From Caballeronia fortuita (lineage in GTDB: Bacteria > Pseudomonadota > Gammaproteobacteria > Burkholderiales > Burkholderiaceae), in the NCBI RefSeq assembly GCF_001544835.2, contig NZ_FCNX02000005.1, positions 62,001 to 126,000 of the forward strand: 64,000 bases of DNA. The letters are read 5' to 3'. Of this stretch, positions 17,776-26,344 are shown in pieces. Positions within the stretch are counted from its first letter, which is position 1. The number at the start of each line of letters is the position of its first letter. The translations under genes were made by a program, and so were the position numbers. The notes beneath the pieces were generated by a model that saw nothing but the letters and a program-made list of their open reading frames with translations, was not told the origin of the DNA and did not search any database.

Positions 17776-18984
17776 ATGAAAAAGACTTTGACGGCTCTGG
17801 CGTTGTCGCTGTCACTCGCTTCTCCGCTCGCGTTCGCCGTGCCGACCGCGCAGCAGGTCGAGCAGTCGATGACGCAGGGCAACTGGCAAAAAGCCGACTC
17901 GCAGTTGAGCGAAGTGCTCGACGCGCATCCGAAGAACGCGCAGGCGCACTATCTTTATGCGCAGATGCTGGATCGCGAGGGCCGTTACAGCGACGCCCTT
18001 TCGCATCTGCAGCAGGCGAAATCGATCGATCCTTCATTGAGCTTCACCGATCCGTCGCGATTCGCGTCGACGCAAGCCCGCATTCAGGCCGATGCCACGC
18101 GCGCGAGCATCTCGCCGCGCTCGTCGAACAACGGCGCGGCTACCGCGAACGCGCAGAATCCGTTCAATCAGGATCAGGCCGCCGCCGCGCCGCAAAAGCA
18201 CGGCATCGGCATGGGCGCATGGATCGGTTTCGCAATCCTGATCGCGGCGATCGGGCTCGTGTTGCGCTGGGGTTTGCGCCGGGCGCGCTCACGCGACGAC
18301 GGTCAGGCCGAGAACGACCGCCGCGCGCAGATCAAGCGCGCGACGGAACTGCTCAATGAAGTGCGCACGCTCAAGCTCGATGTGCGGCTTTCCACCGCGC
18401 CGGGTCATGAAGCGTTGCTGAAGGATGTCGAAGGCGCGGAAACGCAGTTGCGCGAGATGGTCGAGTCGCTGTCGAATTCGAAAAATCCCGTGCCGCCCTA
18501 TGCAGTCGAAGATCTGGAGAATCAGGTCGCGAGTCTGAAGGCGCGCGCCGAAGGCCGGCCCGATCCGAACGCGAACAACTACGCGCAAACGGGCGCGCCG
18601 AACGCCTCGCCGTATGCTCAGGAAGCGGAGCGCTTCGGGCGCGGGCAGCCGCAATATCCGCAGCAAGGGCCTTATCCGCCGCAGCAGGGACAGCAGCCGC
18701 CCGTCATCATTCAGCAAGGCGGCGGCGGTTTCGGCGGCGGAATGGGCGGGCTTCTGACAGGCGTCCTGCTGGGCGAAGCGCTGTCTCACGGACGCGATCG
18801 CGTGATCGAGCGTGACGTGCCGGTCGACCGTCCGCCGCAGAACGATAACGGCGGTCTCGACTTCGGCAACAACAACGGCGGCGGTGGCCTCGACTTCGGC
18901 AACGGTTCGAACGACTGGAGCGACAGCGGAGGCGGAGGCGGCCTCGATCTCGGCAACAACGACGATAGCTGGCGCGATTCCTGA
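17776..18984 (+). CDS. TPR-containing membrane protein with Gly/Asn/Asp-rich repeat tail
   Basis: 402 residues from the ATG at 17776, which begins a proper signal peptide (MKKTLTALALSLSLASPLAF). Residues ~20-90 look like tetratricopeptide repeats (NWQKADSQLSEVLDAHPKNA, AHYLYAQMLDREGRYSDALS). A membrane helix (GAWIGFAILIAAIGLVLRWG) lies near 155-175, followed by a helical region (LLNEVRTLKLDVRLSTAPGH), a Pro/Gln segment, a Gly-rich patch (GGGGFGGGMGGLLTGVLLGE), and a C-terminal repeat of LDFGN / LDLGN units separated by Gly and Asn. I do not recognise a named family. Position just after pspA suggests a role in envelope stress; this is inference. Confidence 0.75.
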   Translation: MKKTLTALALSLSLASPLAFAVPTAQQVEQSMTQGNWQKADSQLSEVLDAHPKNAQAHYLYAQMLDREGRYSDALSHLQQAKSIDPSLSFTDPSRFASTQARIQADATRASISPRSSNNGAATANAQNPFNQDQAAAAPQKHGIGMGAWIGFAILIAAIGLVLRWGLRRARSRDDGQAENDRRAQIKRATELLNEVRTLKLDVRLSTAPGHEALLKDVEGAETQLREMVESLSNSKNPVPPYAVEDLENQVASLKARAEGRPDPNANNYAQTGAPNASPYAQEAERFGRGQPQYPQQGPYPPQQGQQPPVIIQQGGGGFGGGMGGLLTGVLLGEALSHGRDRVIERDVPVDRPPQNDNGGLDFGNNNGGGGLDFGNGSNDWSDSGGGGGLDLGNNDDSWRDS

Positions 18985-19005
18985 TCCGCTCGCGCATCCT
19001 TTCTC

Positions 19006-19033
19006 AAGGGCTCCGCACACGCGGGGCCTTTTT
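19006..19033 (+). terminator. Rho-independent terminator after the TPR gene
   Basis: AAGGGCTCCGC-ACAC-GCGGGGCCTTTTT forms an 11-bp stem with one or two G-T pairs, followed by a T run, 22 bp after the TPR gene stop. Confidence 0.8.
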
Positions 19034-19058
19034 CGTTTCGACGTGAGGAATCAGCGCA

Positions 19059-19178
19059 TCAGCCGCCGCCGAGAAAGCGCAACAGGCCCCACAAGAACTT
19101 GAAGAACCCGACGATGAATTCCCAGATGCGTTCGAACTGATCCCAGCTTGCGACGCGCAGGATCGCATGCAGCATCAT
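19059..19178 (-). CDS. Possible 39-aa hydrophobic small protein
   Basis: A short frame from ATG at 19178 to TGA at 19059 reads MMLHAILRVASWDQ then FERIWEFIVGFFKFLWGLLR and ends FLGGG. It has a polar start and an aromatic-rich hydrophobic/amphipathic stretch of the length of one membrane helix, which is unlikely by chance in G/C-rich DNA. No good ribosome site is visible. It lies between the terminators of the flanking genes. It could be a small membrane protein or a chance frame. Confidence 0.35.
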   Translation of the reverse strand: MMLHAILRVASWDQFERIWEFIVGFFKFLWGLLRFLGGG

Positions 19179-19240
19179 GCGGCCGGCGCCGCGCGCTCTT
19201 GGGCTTGCGCGCGTTCATGCGTGAAAGAAACAGGCATCGT

Positions 19241-19270
19241 AAAAAAAGAAGGCGGCTCGCGCCGCCTTCT
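19241..19270 (-). terminator. Rho-independent terminator for glgX
   Basis: On the minus strand a 10-bp stem (AGAAGGCGGC-GCGA-GCCGCCTTCT) is followed by a run of seven T, 60 bp past the glgX stop. Confidence 0.9.
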
Positions 19271-19330
19271 GTCGCTATCGCTAAAACCAGATGATAACCG
19301 GTCGAACGATACGCCCCGCCCGCGCGGATT

Positions 19331-21529
19331 TCAGTTCGTGCCGCTTTCCGGCGGCACTTCGTCCGTCAGTGCCTCTTCGAGCCGCTTGAAGATGCGACGC
19401 GTCGCGCCGCGCGGCTGAAGCGCGAACAGCAGCAGCGAGCGGCCGGTTACCTGATATACGTCGTCGGCGCCGAACTCGGGCAATTCCTCGCGGATCGGCG
19501 CATTCGTATCGATCAGGCAAATCCACTCGTCGGGCCCGGGAATATCGGGCAGCGTGAAATCGACCACATCGTGATACGAATTGACGATGAGCAGCAGCGT
19601 CGCATCCGATGCCGGCTTGCGGATGCCCGTTGCCTGCGCGCGGCCGTCCATCACGACGCCGAAGCAGCGCATGTTCGGATCGTCCCATTGCTCCTGCGTA
19701 AGTTCGTCGCCGGTCGTGCCGAGCCAGCGGACATCGGCGACCTGCATCTCGTCGTTGTACTCGCCGGTCAGGAAGCGCTGTCGACGCAGCACCGGCAGCG
19801 TGTGACGCAGCGTCGTCAGCTTGCGCGCGAATTCGGTGAGCGCGCGGCCGTCTTCGTCGATGTCCCAGTTGACCCAGCTGATCTCGTTGTCCTGGCAGTA
19901 CGCGTTGTTGTTGCCCTTCTGCGTGCGGCCGAACTCGTCGCCGGCGAGCAGCATCGGCGTGCCTTGCGAGAACAGCAGCGTCGCGAGCATGTTGCGTTTC
20001 TGGCGCTCGCGCAGCGCGCGGATTTCGGGGTCGTCGGTCGGGCCTTCGGCGCCGCAATTCCACGATTTGTTGTCCGAATGGCCGTCCTTGTTGTCCTCGC
20101 CGTTCGCCTCGTTATGCTTGTCGTTGTACGAGACGAGATCGTTGAGCGTGAAGCCGTCGTGCGCGGTGATGAAGTTCACGCTCGCCCACGGCCGGCGTCC
20201 GCGCTTGTTGAACTTGTCGCCCGATGCGGTGAGACGCTTCGCGAGTTCCGGCGCAACGCCCTCGTCGCCCTTCCAGAATTCGCGCACCGTGTCGCGATAG
20301 CGGTCGTTCCATTCCGCCCAGCCCGGCGGGAAGCCGCCGACCTGATAGCCGCCGGGACCGCAATCCCACGGCTCGGCGATCAGCTTCACGCTCGAGAGGA
20401 TCGGGTCCTGCCGGCAACTGTCGAGGAAACCGCCGCCTTCGTCGAAGCCGTAGGGCTCGCGGCCGAGAATCGTCGCAAGGTCGAAGCGGAAGCCGTCGAC
20501 GTTCATCTCGGTCACCCAGTAACGCAGGCTGTCGGTGACCATCTGCAGCACGCGCGGATGCGACAGGTTGAGCGTGTTGCCCGTGCCGGTATCGTTGATG
20601 TAGTAGCGCGACTCTTCCGGCATCAGCCGGTAGTACGACGCATTGTCGATGCCGCGGAACGACAGCGTCGGCCCGCGCTCGTTGCCTTCCGCCGTGTGGT
20701 TGTAGACGACGTCGAGGATCACTTCGAGACCTGCTTCGTGCAGCCGGTCGACCATCTCCTTGAACTCGGCGACGACGCCCGGCCCGCGCGCGAAGTAGCG
20801 CGGATCGGCGGCAAAGAAGCCGATCGTGTTGTAGCCCCAGTAGTTCGTGAGGCCTTTGTCGAGCAGATAACTATCGTTGACGAAAGCGTGAATCGGCAGC
20901 AGTTCGACCGACGTTACGCCAAGACTCTTGATGTAGTCGACCACTTCCTTCTGCCCGAGCCCTTCGAACGTGCCGCGCATGTGTTCGGGAATCGCCGGAT
21001 GCAGCTTGGTAAAGCCGCGCACGTGCGTCTCGTAGAAGATCGTGTGTTCCCATGGCACGCGCGCGCGCGTCGCGTGCGTCCACGTAAAGCTCTGATCGAT
21101 GACCTGGCACTTCTGCATGAAGGGCGCGCTGTCGCGTTCGTCGAAGGTGAGATCGTCGCCTTCGGCGTTGAGCGTATAGCCAAACACGGCGGGGTCCCAC
21201 TTCAGGTCGCCGACGTGCGCCTTCGCGTACGGATCGAGCAGCAGCTTATTCGGATTGAAGCGGTGTCCGGCTTCCGGCTCGTACGGACCATGTACGCGGT
21301 AGCCATAGACCGCGCCCGGTGCGAGCCCTTCCACGTAGACGTGCCAGACTTCATCGGTGTATTCGGGCAGTTCGATGCGCTGCGTTTCCTTGTCGCCTTT
21401 CTCGTCGAAAAGGCACAGTTCGACCTTGGTGGCGTTCGCGGAAAACAGCGCGAAATTGACGCCCTTTCCGTCCCAGGTCGCGCCGAGCGGAAAGGGAGAG
21501 CCTTCGGCAATGCGGAGTTCGTTCGGCAT
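19331..21529 (-). CDS. glgX: Glycogen debranching enzyme GlgX (GH13)
   Basis: 732 residues from MPNELRIAEGSPFPLGATWD at 21529; the open frame extends upstream but that part has no family resemblance. An N-terminal CBM48-like domain (GATWDGKGVNFALFSANATK) precedes the GH13 barrel, with the region I motif DVVYNHTAEG, region II GFRFDLA (nucleophile Asp), region III LIAEPWDCGPGGY (acid Glu) and region IV FITAHDGFTLND. It hydrolyses alpha-1,6 branches of glycogen limit dextrins. The usual partners glgP, glgA and glgB are not in the window; a DUF2252 gene is divergent to it. Confidence 0.95.
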   Translation of the reverse strand: MPNELRIAEGSPFPLGATWDGKGVNFALFSANATKVELCLFDEKGDKETQRIELPEYTDEVWHVYVEGLAPGAVYGYRVHGPYEPEAGHRFNPNKLLLDPYAKAHVGDLKWDPAVFGYTLNAEGDDLTFDERDSAPFMQKCQVIDQSFTWTHATRARVPWEHTIFYETHVRGFTKLHPAIPEHMRGTFEGLGQKEVVDYIKSLGVTSVELLPIHAFVNDSYLLDKGLTNYWGYNTIGFFAADPRYFARGPGVVAEFKEMVDRLHEAGLEVILDVVYNHTAEGNERGPTLSFRGIDNASYYRLMPEESRYYINDTGTGNTLNLSHPRVLQMVTDSLRYWVTEMNVDGFRFDLATILGREPYGFDEGGGFLDSCRQDPILSSVKLIAEPWDCGPGGYQVGGFPPGWAEWNDRYRDTVREFWKGDEGVAPELAKRLTASGDKFNKRGRRPWASVNFITAHDGFTLNDLVSYNDKHNEANGEDNKDGHSDNKSWNCGAEGPTDDPEIRALRERQKRNMLATLLFSQGTPMLLAGDEFGRTQKGNNNAYCQDNEISWVNWDIDEDGRALTEFARKLTTLRHTLPVLRRQRFLTGEYNDEMQVADVRWLGTTGDELTQEQWDDPNMRCFGVVMDGRAQATGIRKPASDATLLLIVNSYHDVVDFTLPDIPGPDEWICLIDTNAPIREELPEFGADDVYQVTGRSLLLFALQPRGATRRIFKRLEEALTDEVPPESGTN

Positions 21530-21787
21530 GAGATGATGTGTTCGAATGGTTGACGCGCGCGGCGTCGGGATTGCGTCGGGAGTGCAGCGGCATTGCGGGG
21601 CTTTAAGCGCATGAGGGTGAGCATTTCGCGTGCCTATGTCGTCACGCGGCGCACGGCGCTTTGGATGCACCCTTCGCGCCGTCGCAACCCTCCGCTTTTC
21701 ATGCTTCGCGCATGTAAAACGTTCCTGCCGGGCGCGACGCATGCTGAAACGCTCGACGAACGCTGGACACGCCTTTTTCCGAGTCCG

Positions 21788-21793
21788 AGGAGG
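21788..21793 (+). promoter_or_regulatory. Shine-Dalgarno site deciding a TTG start
   Basis: AGGAGG lies 7 bp ahead of TTG at 21801. The reading frame is open 57 codons further upstream, but this strong site and the lack of conserved sequence before it fix the DUF2252 gene start at 21801. Confidence 0.85.
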
Positions 21794-21800
21794 TCACGTC

Positions 21801-23186
21801 TTGTCTACACGCCCCGGTTCCGCCACGACTGACGCGCAGACCACCGGCAGCGCGAACGAAAGCCGCGCCGCTGGCCGCGCGCTGCGCGACGCCGTACCGT
21901 TCGACGCGCACGGCGCATGGTCGCCCGAACCCGACCGCCCCGATCCCGTCGAGCGCGTGCTCGCTGGCAATGCCGGACGGCAGGAACGGCTCATTCCGTT
22001 GCGCATGCAGCGCATGGCCGAGTCGCCGTTCGCGTTCCTGCGCGGCTCCGCGACCGTGATGGCGTGGGATCTGGCGAAGTCGCCGTCGATCGGGCACAAC
22101 GTCATCATCGACGGCGACGCGCACGTCAATAACTTCGGCCTTTTTCGCACGCCGCGCCAGGACGTCGTGTTCGATCTGAACGACTTCGACGAAACGCTCG
22201 TCGGTCCGTGGGAATGGGACCTGAAGCGTCTGACGGCGAGCATCAATGTCGCGGCGCGCGAAAATGGCGTCGACGCGGCCGGGCGCGAGCGCGCGGTGCG
22301 TTCGGCCTGCACCGCGTATCGCACGACGATGGGCGGGCTCTGGCAAGTGAGCCCCTACGATCTTTGGCAGATGCGCTCCTACGCGAGCGCGCTGCATATG
22401 GACGCACCGACCAAGCTCGACGCCGACGAAAAAGCCACCATCGAAAAGACCGTGGAGCGCGCGATGAAACGCTCCCACGCGACGATGCTCGCGAAGGTCG
22501 CCGAACCGGTCGGCAAGAGCTATCGCTTCAAGGTCGATCCGCCGATCCTGACGAAGCTCGACGCCGCCGAAAAGAATCATGTGACCGATGGCCTGAAGGC
22601 GTATCTGCAAACGCTCGCGGGCGAGTGGCGCATGATGCTCGAACGTTACGAGGTGGTGGATGTGGCGCATCGCGTCGTCGGCGTGGGCAGTGTCGGTACG
22701 CGCGCGTATCTCGTGCTGATGCAGGGCCGCGCGCTCGGCGACCCGCTCTTCATTCAGGTGAAGGAAGGCATCGTGCCCGCCGCCGCGCCGTTCGTGCCGC
22801 CGCTGCCGGAGCCGTATCGGCATCAGGGACGGCGCGTCGTGCACGGCCAGCGCCTCATGCAGAGTTCGTCCGATGCGCTGCTCGGCTGGACGACCATCTC
22901 GGGCCGCGACTTCTACGTGCGGCAGATGAAGCAGATTCGCGGATCGATTCCCGTCGACTGGCTGCACGGCGCCACCTTCGACTTTTACGCGTGGTGTCTC
23001 GGCCTGCTGCTCGCGCGCGCCCACGCACGCACCGGCGACGCCGCGCTCATCGCGGGCTACTGCGGCAGCTCCGACCGGCTCGATGCAGCCTACGCAACGT
23101 GGGCCGAGCGCTACGGCGCGCAGACGGTCGCGGACCACGCGGCCTTCTGCGCGGCAATCAGCGTCGGGCGCGTGCCGGCCGCCTGA
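21801..23186 (+). CDS. DUF2252 family protein (kinase-like fold suspected)
   Basis: 461 residues starting at a TTG with a perfect ribosome site. Conserved DUF2252 features are visible: R-M-Q-R-MAESPFAFLRGSATVMAWDL near 70-95, then VIIDGDAHVNNFGLFRTPRQ, VVFDLNDFDETLVGPWEWDL and later DPLFIQVKEGIVP and GRDFYVRQMKQIRGSI. The GDAHxxNFG and DFDE motifs resemble those of aminoglycoside-phosphotransferase-like kinases, so an ATP-dependent phosphotransfer role is plausible, but no substrate is known. It is divergent from glgX, with 271 bp between the two starts. Confidence 0.85.
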   Translation: MSTRPGSATTDAQTTGSANESRAAGRALRDAVPFDAHGAWSPEPDRPDPVERVLAGNAGRQERLIPLRMQRMAESPFAFLRGSATVMAWDLAKSPSIGHNVIIDGDAHVNNFGLFRTPRQDVVFDLNDFDETLVGPWEWDLKRLTASINVAARENGVDAAGRERAVRSACTAYRTTMGGLWQVSPYDLWQMRSYASALHMDAPTKLDADEKATIEKTVERAMKRSHATMLAKVAEPVGKSYRFKVDPPILTKLDAAEKNHVTDGLKAYLQTLAGEWRMMLERYEVVDVAHRVVGVGSVGTRAYLVLMQGRALGDPLFIQVKEGIVPAAAPFVPPLPEPYRHQGRRVVHGQRLMQSSSDALLGWTTISGRDFYVRQMKQIRGSIPVDWLHGATFDFYAWCLGLLLARAHARTGDAALIAGYCGSSDRLDAAYATWAERYGAQTVADHAAFCAAISVGRVPAA

Positions 23187-23345
23187 GCGCGCCTTAGCGC
23201 GCGATCCTCGATTGAATTGACTATCATTGTCGGTGCCCGCAATGAAACGCGCGCCATCGTGCGTTTCGTGGGCCTCCCAATGGCATAGCCCTTGCTGCCG
23301 CCTTGCCCCGCACAACCGTCGGACCCAAACTGGAGGAAGCCGCGC

Positions 23346-23789
23346 ATGAGCATGATCGAAGAATTCAAGAACTTCGCCCTGAAGGGCAACGTCATGGACC
23401 TCGCGGTCGGCGTCATCATCGGCGGTGCGTTCTCGACGATCGTGAACTCCGTCGTCAAGGATCTCATCATGCCGGTTGTCGGCCTCGCCACGGGCGGGCT
23501 CGACTTTTCGAATCTCTTCGTACGGCTCGGGCCGATACCGCCAACCTTCAAGGGCAATCCCGATTCCTACAAGGACTTGCAGACGGCAGGCGTCGCCGTG
23601 TTCGGCTACGGTTCGTTCATCACGACGCTGATCAACTTCATCATCCTCGCGTTCATCATCTTTCTGATGGTCAAGTTCATCAACAATCTGCGCAAGCCTG
23701 CCGAAGCCACGCCGCCGCCCGCCACGCCGGAAGACGTGTTGCTGCTGCGCGAAATTCGCGACGAACTCAAGAGGGCGCCGCGCATCTAG
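23346..23789 (+). CDS. mscL: Large-conductance mechanosensitive channel MscL
   Basis: 147 residues from the ATG at 23346, preceded by GGAGG at the right distance. The N-terminal amphipathic helix [20 protein letters not shown] leads into TM1 ([20 protein letters not shown]), a periplasmic loop, TM2 ([20 protein letters not shown]) and the cytoplasmic C-terminal helix with the charged [11 protein letters not shown] bundle. It releases osmolytes when membrane tension rises. It stands as a single gene. Confidence 0.97.
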   Translation: MSMIEEFKNFALKGNVMDLAVGVIIGGAFSTIVNSVVKDLIMPVVGLATGGLDFSNLFVRLGPIPPTFKGNPDSYKDLQTAGVAVFGYGSFITTLINFIILAFIIFLMVKFINNLRKPAEATPPPATPEDVLLLREIRDELKRAPRI

Positions 23790-24150
23790 CCGCGTATTCT
23801 CGCCGAAAGTGTGGAACCCGCGCGGCTCGCGGCGGTCTGCCTCTTTGACCACCCGCCCACTTGGTGCGCCCACCCGCTTTTTTCTTCGCGAAAGCTGTTC
23901 GGGCGGGTAGCAGCAGGACTATTATTGGGATAGATGCTCAGAGAGATGCCAAGCGGGCCGCCAAATGGTCATCGGCACGAATCGTGCGCCAGTAACGTGT
24001 ACCGGCAGTTGTCCGGCAACGATGACTGGCCCGATTCACCGTGACCTGATCACATCGATGCGCTATAAAAGATCGACGTGCGGCGCGCAAGACGGGAGTG
24101 GCCGCATGAGGACGCTGCGTTTCTTGCAATTCTTTTTCAGGCGAGTTTTT
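23790..24150. other. 361-bp intergenic region, nothing recognised
   Basis: The stretch between mscL and the next gene holds the promoter of the latter. I see no conserved frame, RNA gene or strong terminator. A C-rich pair CACCCGCCCACTTGG / CGCCCACCCGC is present near 23850-23878 with a partner GCGGGTGG-like sequence nearby, possibly a weak hairpin. Confidence 0.4.
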
Positions 24151-24597
24151 ATGTCCTTCCCGAAAAAGCGTAAGCGCGTGAAGGCCGATGGCGACGAGTC
24201 TTTTCTCGCCGTGCTGCGGCACTTCAAGCCATTTGGTCAGCTCGATACGAAGATCGCCCGGGCGCGCGCCCAGGACGAGCCGGTGCTCTACGCGCATGTG
24301 CTGCCGGGGCTCGACGTCCTACTGTGCAGCGTGCGCGGCGCCCAGCCGCCGTACGCGGCCATCGACGAACTGCACCGGCGCTGTGTCGAATCGATCACCA
24401 ACGCGCTCGAACAGCCGCTCGACGGGCTCGAGAACGGTGGTTACTGGTACGAGGCGAACGGATTCGGTTTCCTCGTCTTCGCGAGCCGCGCCCGCGCGCA
24501 GATTCTGAGCGAATTCGGCGCGACGGTATCGGCGCGCAGGCGTCGCGGCACGCGCCGTCAGGACGCCGGCGACGCCGCCTCGCGCCCGCTGCGCTGA
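24151..24597 (+). CDS. Hypothetical protein
   Basis: 148 residues from the ATG at 24151 (MSFPKKRKRVKADGDESFLA), preceded by CAGGCGAG. The frame is open further upstream, with another Met at 24106, but the basic start at 24151 reads more naturally. The body looks like a soluble alpha/beta protein (LYAHVLPGLDVLLCSVRGAQ, IDELHRRCVESITNALEQPL, GYWYEANGFGFLVFASRARA). The C-terminus is Arg-rich. I do not recognise the family. It lies alone between mscL and the dodecin gene. Confidence 0.6.
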   Translation: MSFPKKRKRVKADGDESFLAVLRHFKPFGQLDTKIARARAQDEPVLYAHVLPGLDVLLCSVRGAQPPYAAIDELHRRCVESITNALEQPLDGLENGGYWYEANGFGFLVFASRARAQILSEFGATVSARRRRGTRRQDAGDAASRPLR

Positions 24598-24830
24598 TCC
24601 CGCATCGACTTTCCCTTCCTTCCGACGCGCGCGGGCCTTATCGATAAGGCTCGCGCTCGAAGCGCGCTTCGCGCAAACCCCGACTACTCCCACACGCTTT
24701 CCTGTCCTTTAATGGAAGCCACGCGCGACCGGCGTCATGGCGCGTGCCTTGCTGAATCGGAATTGCAAGCATCTCGCGGCCGCGAACATCGGGCCGCTCC
24801 AGCCGATCCATCACACACAAGGAGAACACC

Positions 24831-25040
24831 ATGTCGGAACACGTCTACAAGCAGATCGAACTGACCGGCTCGTCGCAGCAATCGAGCGATGATGCCGTGC
24901 GCGTCGCGCTGGCGAAGGCATCGAAAACATTGCGCAACATGCACTGGTTCGAAGTGGTGGAAACGCGCGGACACATCGAGGACGGGAAGATCCTGCACTG
25001 GCAGGTGACGATCAAGGTCGGACTGCGTATCGACGATTGA
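24831..25040 (+). CDS. Dodecin (flavin-storage protein)
   Basis: 69 residues, the typical dodecin length. The sequence MSEHVYKQIELTGSSQQSSD, AVRVALAKASKTLRNMHWFE, VVETRGHIEDGKILHWQVTI matches the family, including W in MHWFEV, which stacks on the flavin, and HWQVT, whose Gln contacts the isoalloxazine. AGGAG lies 7 bp upstream. The dodecamer binds and buffers FMN/riboflavin in the cytoplasm. A shared terminator separates it from the convergent transporter operon. Confidence 0.93.
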   Translation: MSEHVYKQIELTGSSQQSSDDAVRVALAKASKTLRNMHWFEVVETRGHIEDGKILHWQVTIKVGLRIDD

Positions 25041-25085
25041 TCAACGATTGAGCGGCGATTGATCGACGCCTTCACGCTCTGCATG

Positions 25086-25124
25086 AAAAAACCGCGCTTC
25101 GTTTTGCAACGAAGCGCGGTTTTT
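25086..25124. terminator. Bidirectional rho-independent terminator
   Basis: AAAAACCGCGCTTCGTT and AACGAAGCGCGGTTTTT form a near-perfect long stem with T runs on both strands between the dodecin gene and the convergent BMP-family binding-protein gene. Confidence 0.93.
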
Positions 25125-25150
25125 CTTTGCGTCGAACGAACGATGCGTGC

Positions 25151-26236
25151 TTACTTCGGCAGCGAGCCGTCGACGCCCTCGACGTACCAGTTGATCCGCT
25201 GCAGTTCCGGGTCGGTCAGCGTCTTGCCGGCCGGCACCTTCTCCGCGCCCGACTGATCCTTGATCGGGCCGCTGAACACGTCCCACTTGCCGGCGTGCAG
25301 CTCGTCGCGCTTGGCGGCGACCGCCTGCACCGCCTTCGCGGGCAGCGTGCCAGTGTTCAGGTCTTCGAGATCGACGGCCTTCTGCGGAATGCCGAGCCAC
25401 ACCGGATCGTTCTTCCACTTGCCGTCGAGCACCTTCGGGATCACGTCGTTGTAATACACGCCCCAGTGCGCGACCACCGAGCCCAGATGCGCGCTCGGGC
25501 CGAACTTCTTCATGTTCGAATCCCAGCCGAATGCATACACTTTCTTCTCGGCGGCGGTGTTGAGCGTCGCGTTCGAGTCGGTGTTCTGCAGCAGCACGTC
25601 GGCGCCCTGTCCGATCAGCGTTTCGGCCGCCTGCTTCTCCTTGCCCGGATCGAACCAGCTATTGATCCAGATGACCTTCGTGTGGACCTTCGGGTTCACT
25701 GAGCGCGCGCCCATCGTGTACGCATTGATGTTGCGCACCACTTCCGGAATCGGCACCGACGCGACGAAGCCGAGCGTGTTCGTCTTCGTCACATAGCCCG
25801 CGGCGACGCCCGCGAGATACGCGCCCTGATACATGCGCACGTCGTACGTGCCGAAGTTCTTCGCTTTCTTGAAGCCCGTCGCCGTGAGGAAGATCGTGTC
25901 GGGGAAGTCCTTCGCGACCTTCAGCGCGAAGTCCTGATAGCCGAAGCTCGTCGCGAAGATGACCTTGTTGCCCTTGTTCGCGAGATCGCGGAACACGCGT
26001 TCCGAATCCGCTGATTCCGGCACGTTCTCCACGCGCGTGATCTTGATCTTGCTGCCGAATTTCGCTTCGGCCTCCTTGCTGCCGGCGTCGTGCGCGAAGG
26101 TCCAGCCTGCATCGCCCGGATTGCCGAGATAGACGAACGCGACGCCCGGCGCGTCCGCCGCCCGCGCGCTCAACGCCGCGACGGTGGCGGACAGCGCGAC
26201 GGTCGCGGTGATCGCCTTCAGCCATGGTTTATTCAT
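25151..26236 (-). CDS. BMP-family ABC transporter substrate-binding protein (purine/nucleoside type)
   Basis: 361 residues from the ATG at 26236, with AGGAG just upstream. The signal peptide (MNKPWLKAITATVALSATVA ... SARA) lacks a lipobox cysteine, so the protein should be soluble in the periplasm, unlike lipoprotein relatives such as PnrA. The BMP pattern is clear: VAFVYLGNPGDAGWTFAHDA, VIFATSFGYQDFALKVAKDF, YQGAYLAGVAAGYVTKTNTL, FDPGKEKQAAETLIGQGADV, YAFGWDSNMKKFGPSAHLGS. Family ligands are nucleosides or purines. The purine-catabolism genes downstream make a purine base, nucleoside or allantoin-like compound likely. Confidence 0.9.
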   Translation of the reverse strand: MNKPWLKAITATVALSATVAALSARAADAPGVAFVYLGNPGDAGWTFAHDAGSKEAEAKFGSKIKITRVENVPESADSERVFRDLANKGNKVIFATSFGYQDFALKVAKDFPDTIFLTATGFKKAKNFGTYDVRMYQGAYLAGVAAGYVTKTNTLGFVASVPIPEVVRNINAYTMGARSVNPKVHTKVIWINSWFDPGKEKQAAETLIGQGADVLLQNTDSNATLNTAAEKKVYAFGWDSNMKKFGPSAHLGSVVAHWGVYYNDVIPKVLDGKWKNDPVWLGIPQKAVDLEDLNTGTLPAKAVQAVAAKRDELHAGKWDVFSGPIKDQSGAEKVPAGKTLTDPELQRINWYVEGVDGSLPK

Positions 26237-26344
26237 TGTGATTTCTCCTGGTCGATGTTGTGTGTGAAACGGAAGTGCAAGGCCCGCATCAGTGTGGTCG
26301 GTCAAAAATGAGAGCGATACCGCGATGCGGCGCGAGCGCAACAA

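Noticed and set aside
19571..21553. 660-codon plus-strand frame opposite glgX
   Set aside because: Antisense to a gene with all four GH13 motifs; composition typical of a shadow frame.
21699..23873. 724-codon minus-strand frame across DUF2252 and mscL
   Set aside because: Spans two well-supported genes on the other strand and shows no domain.
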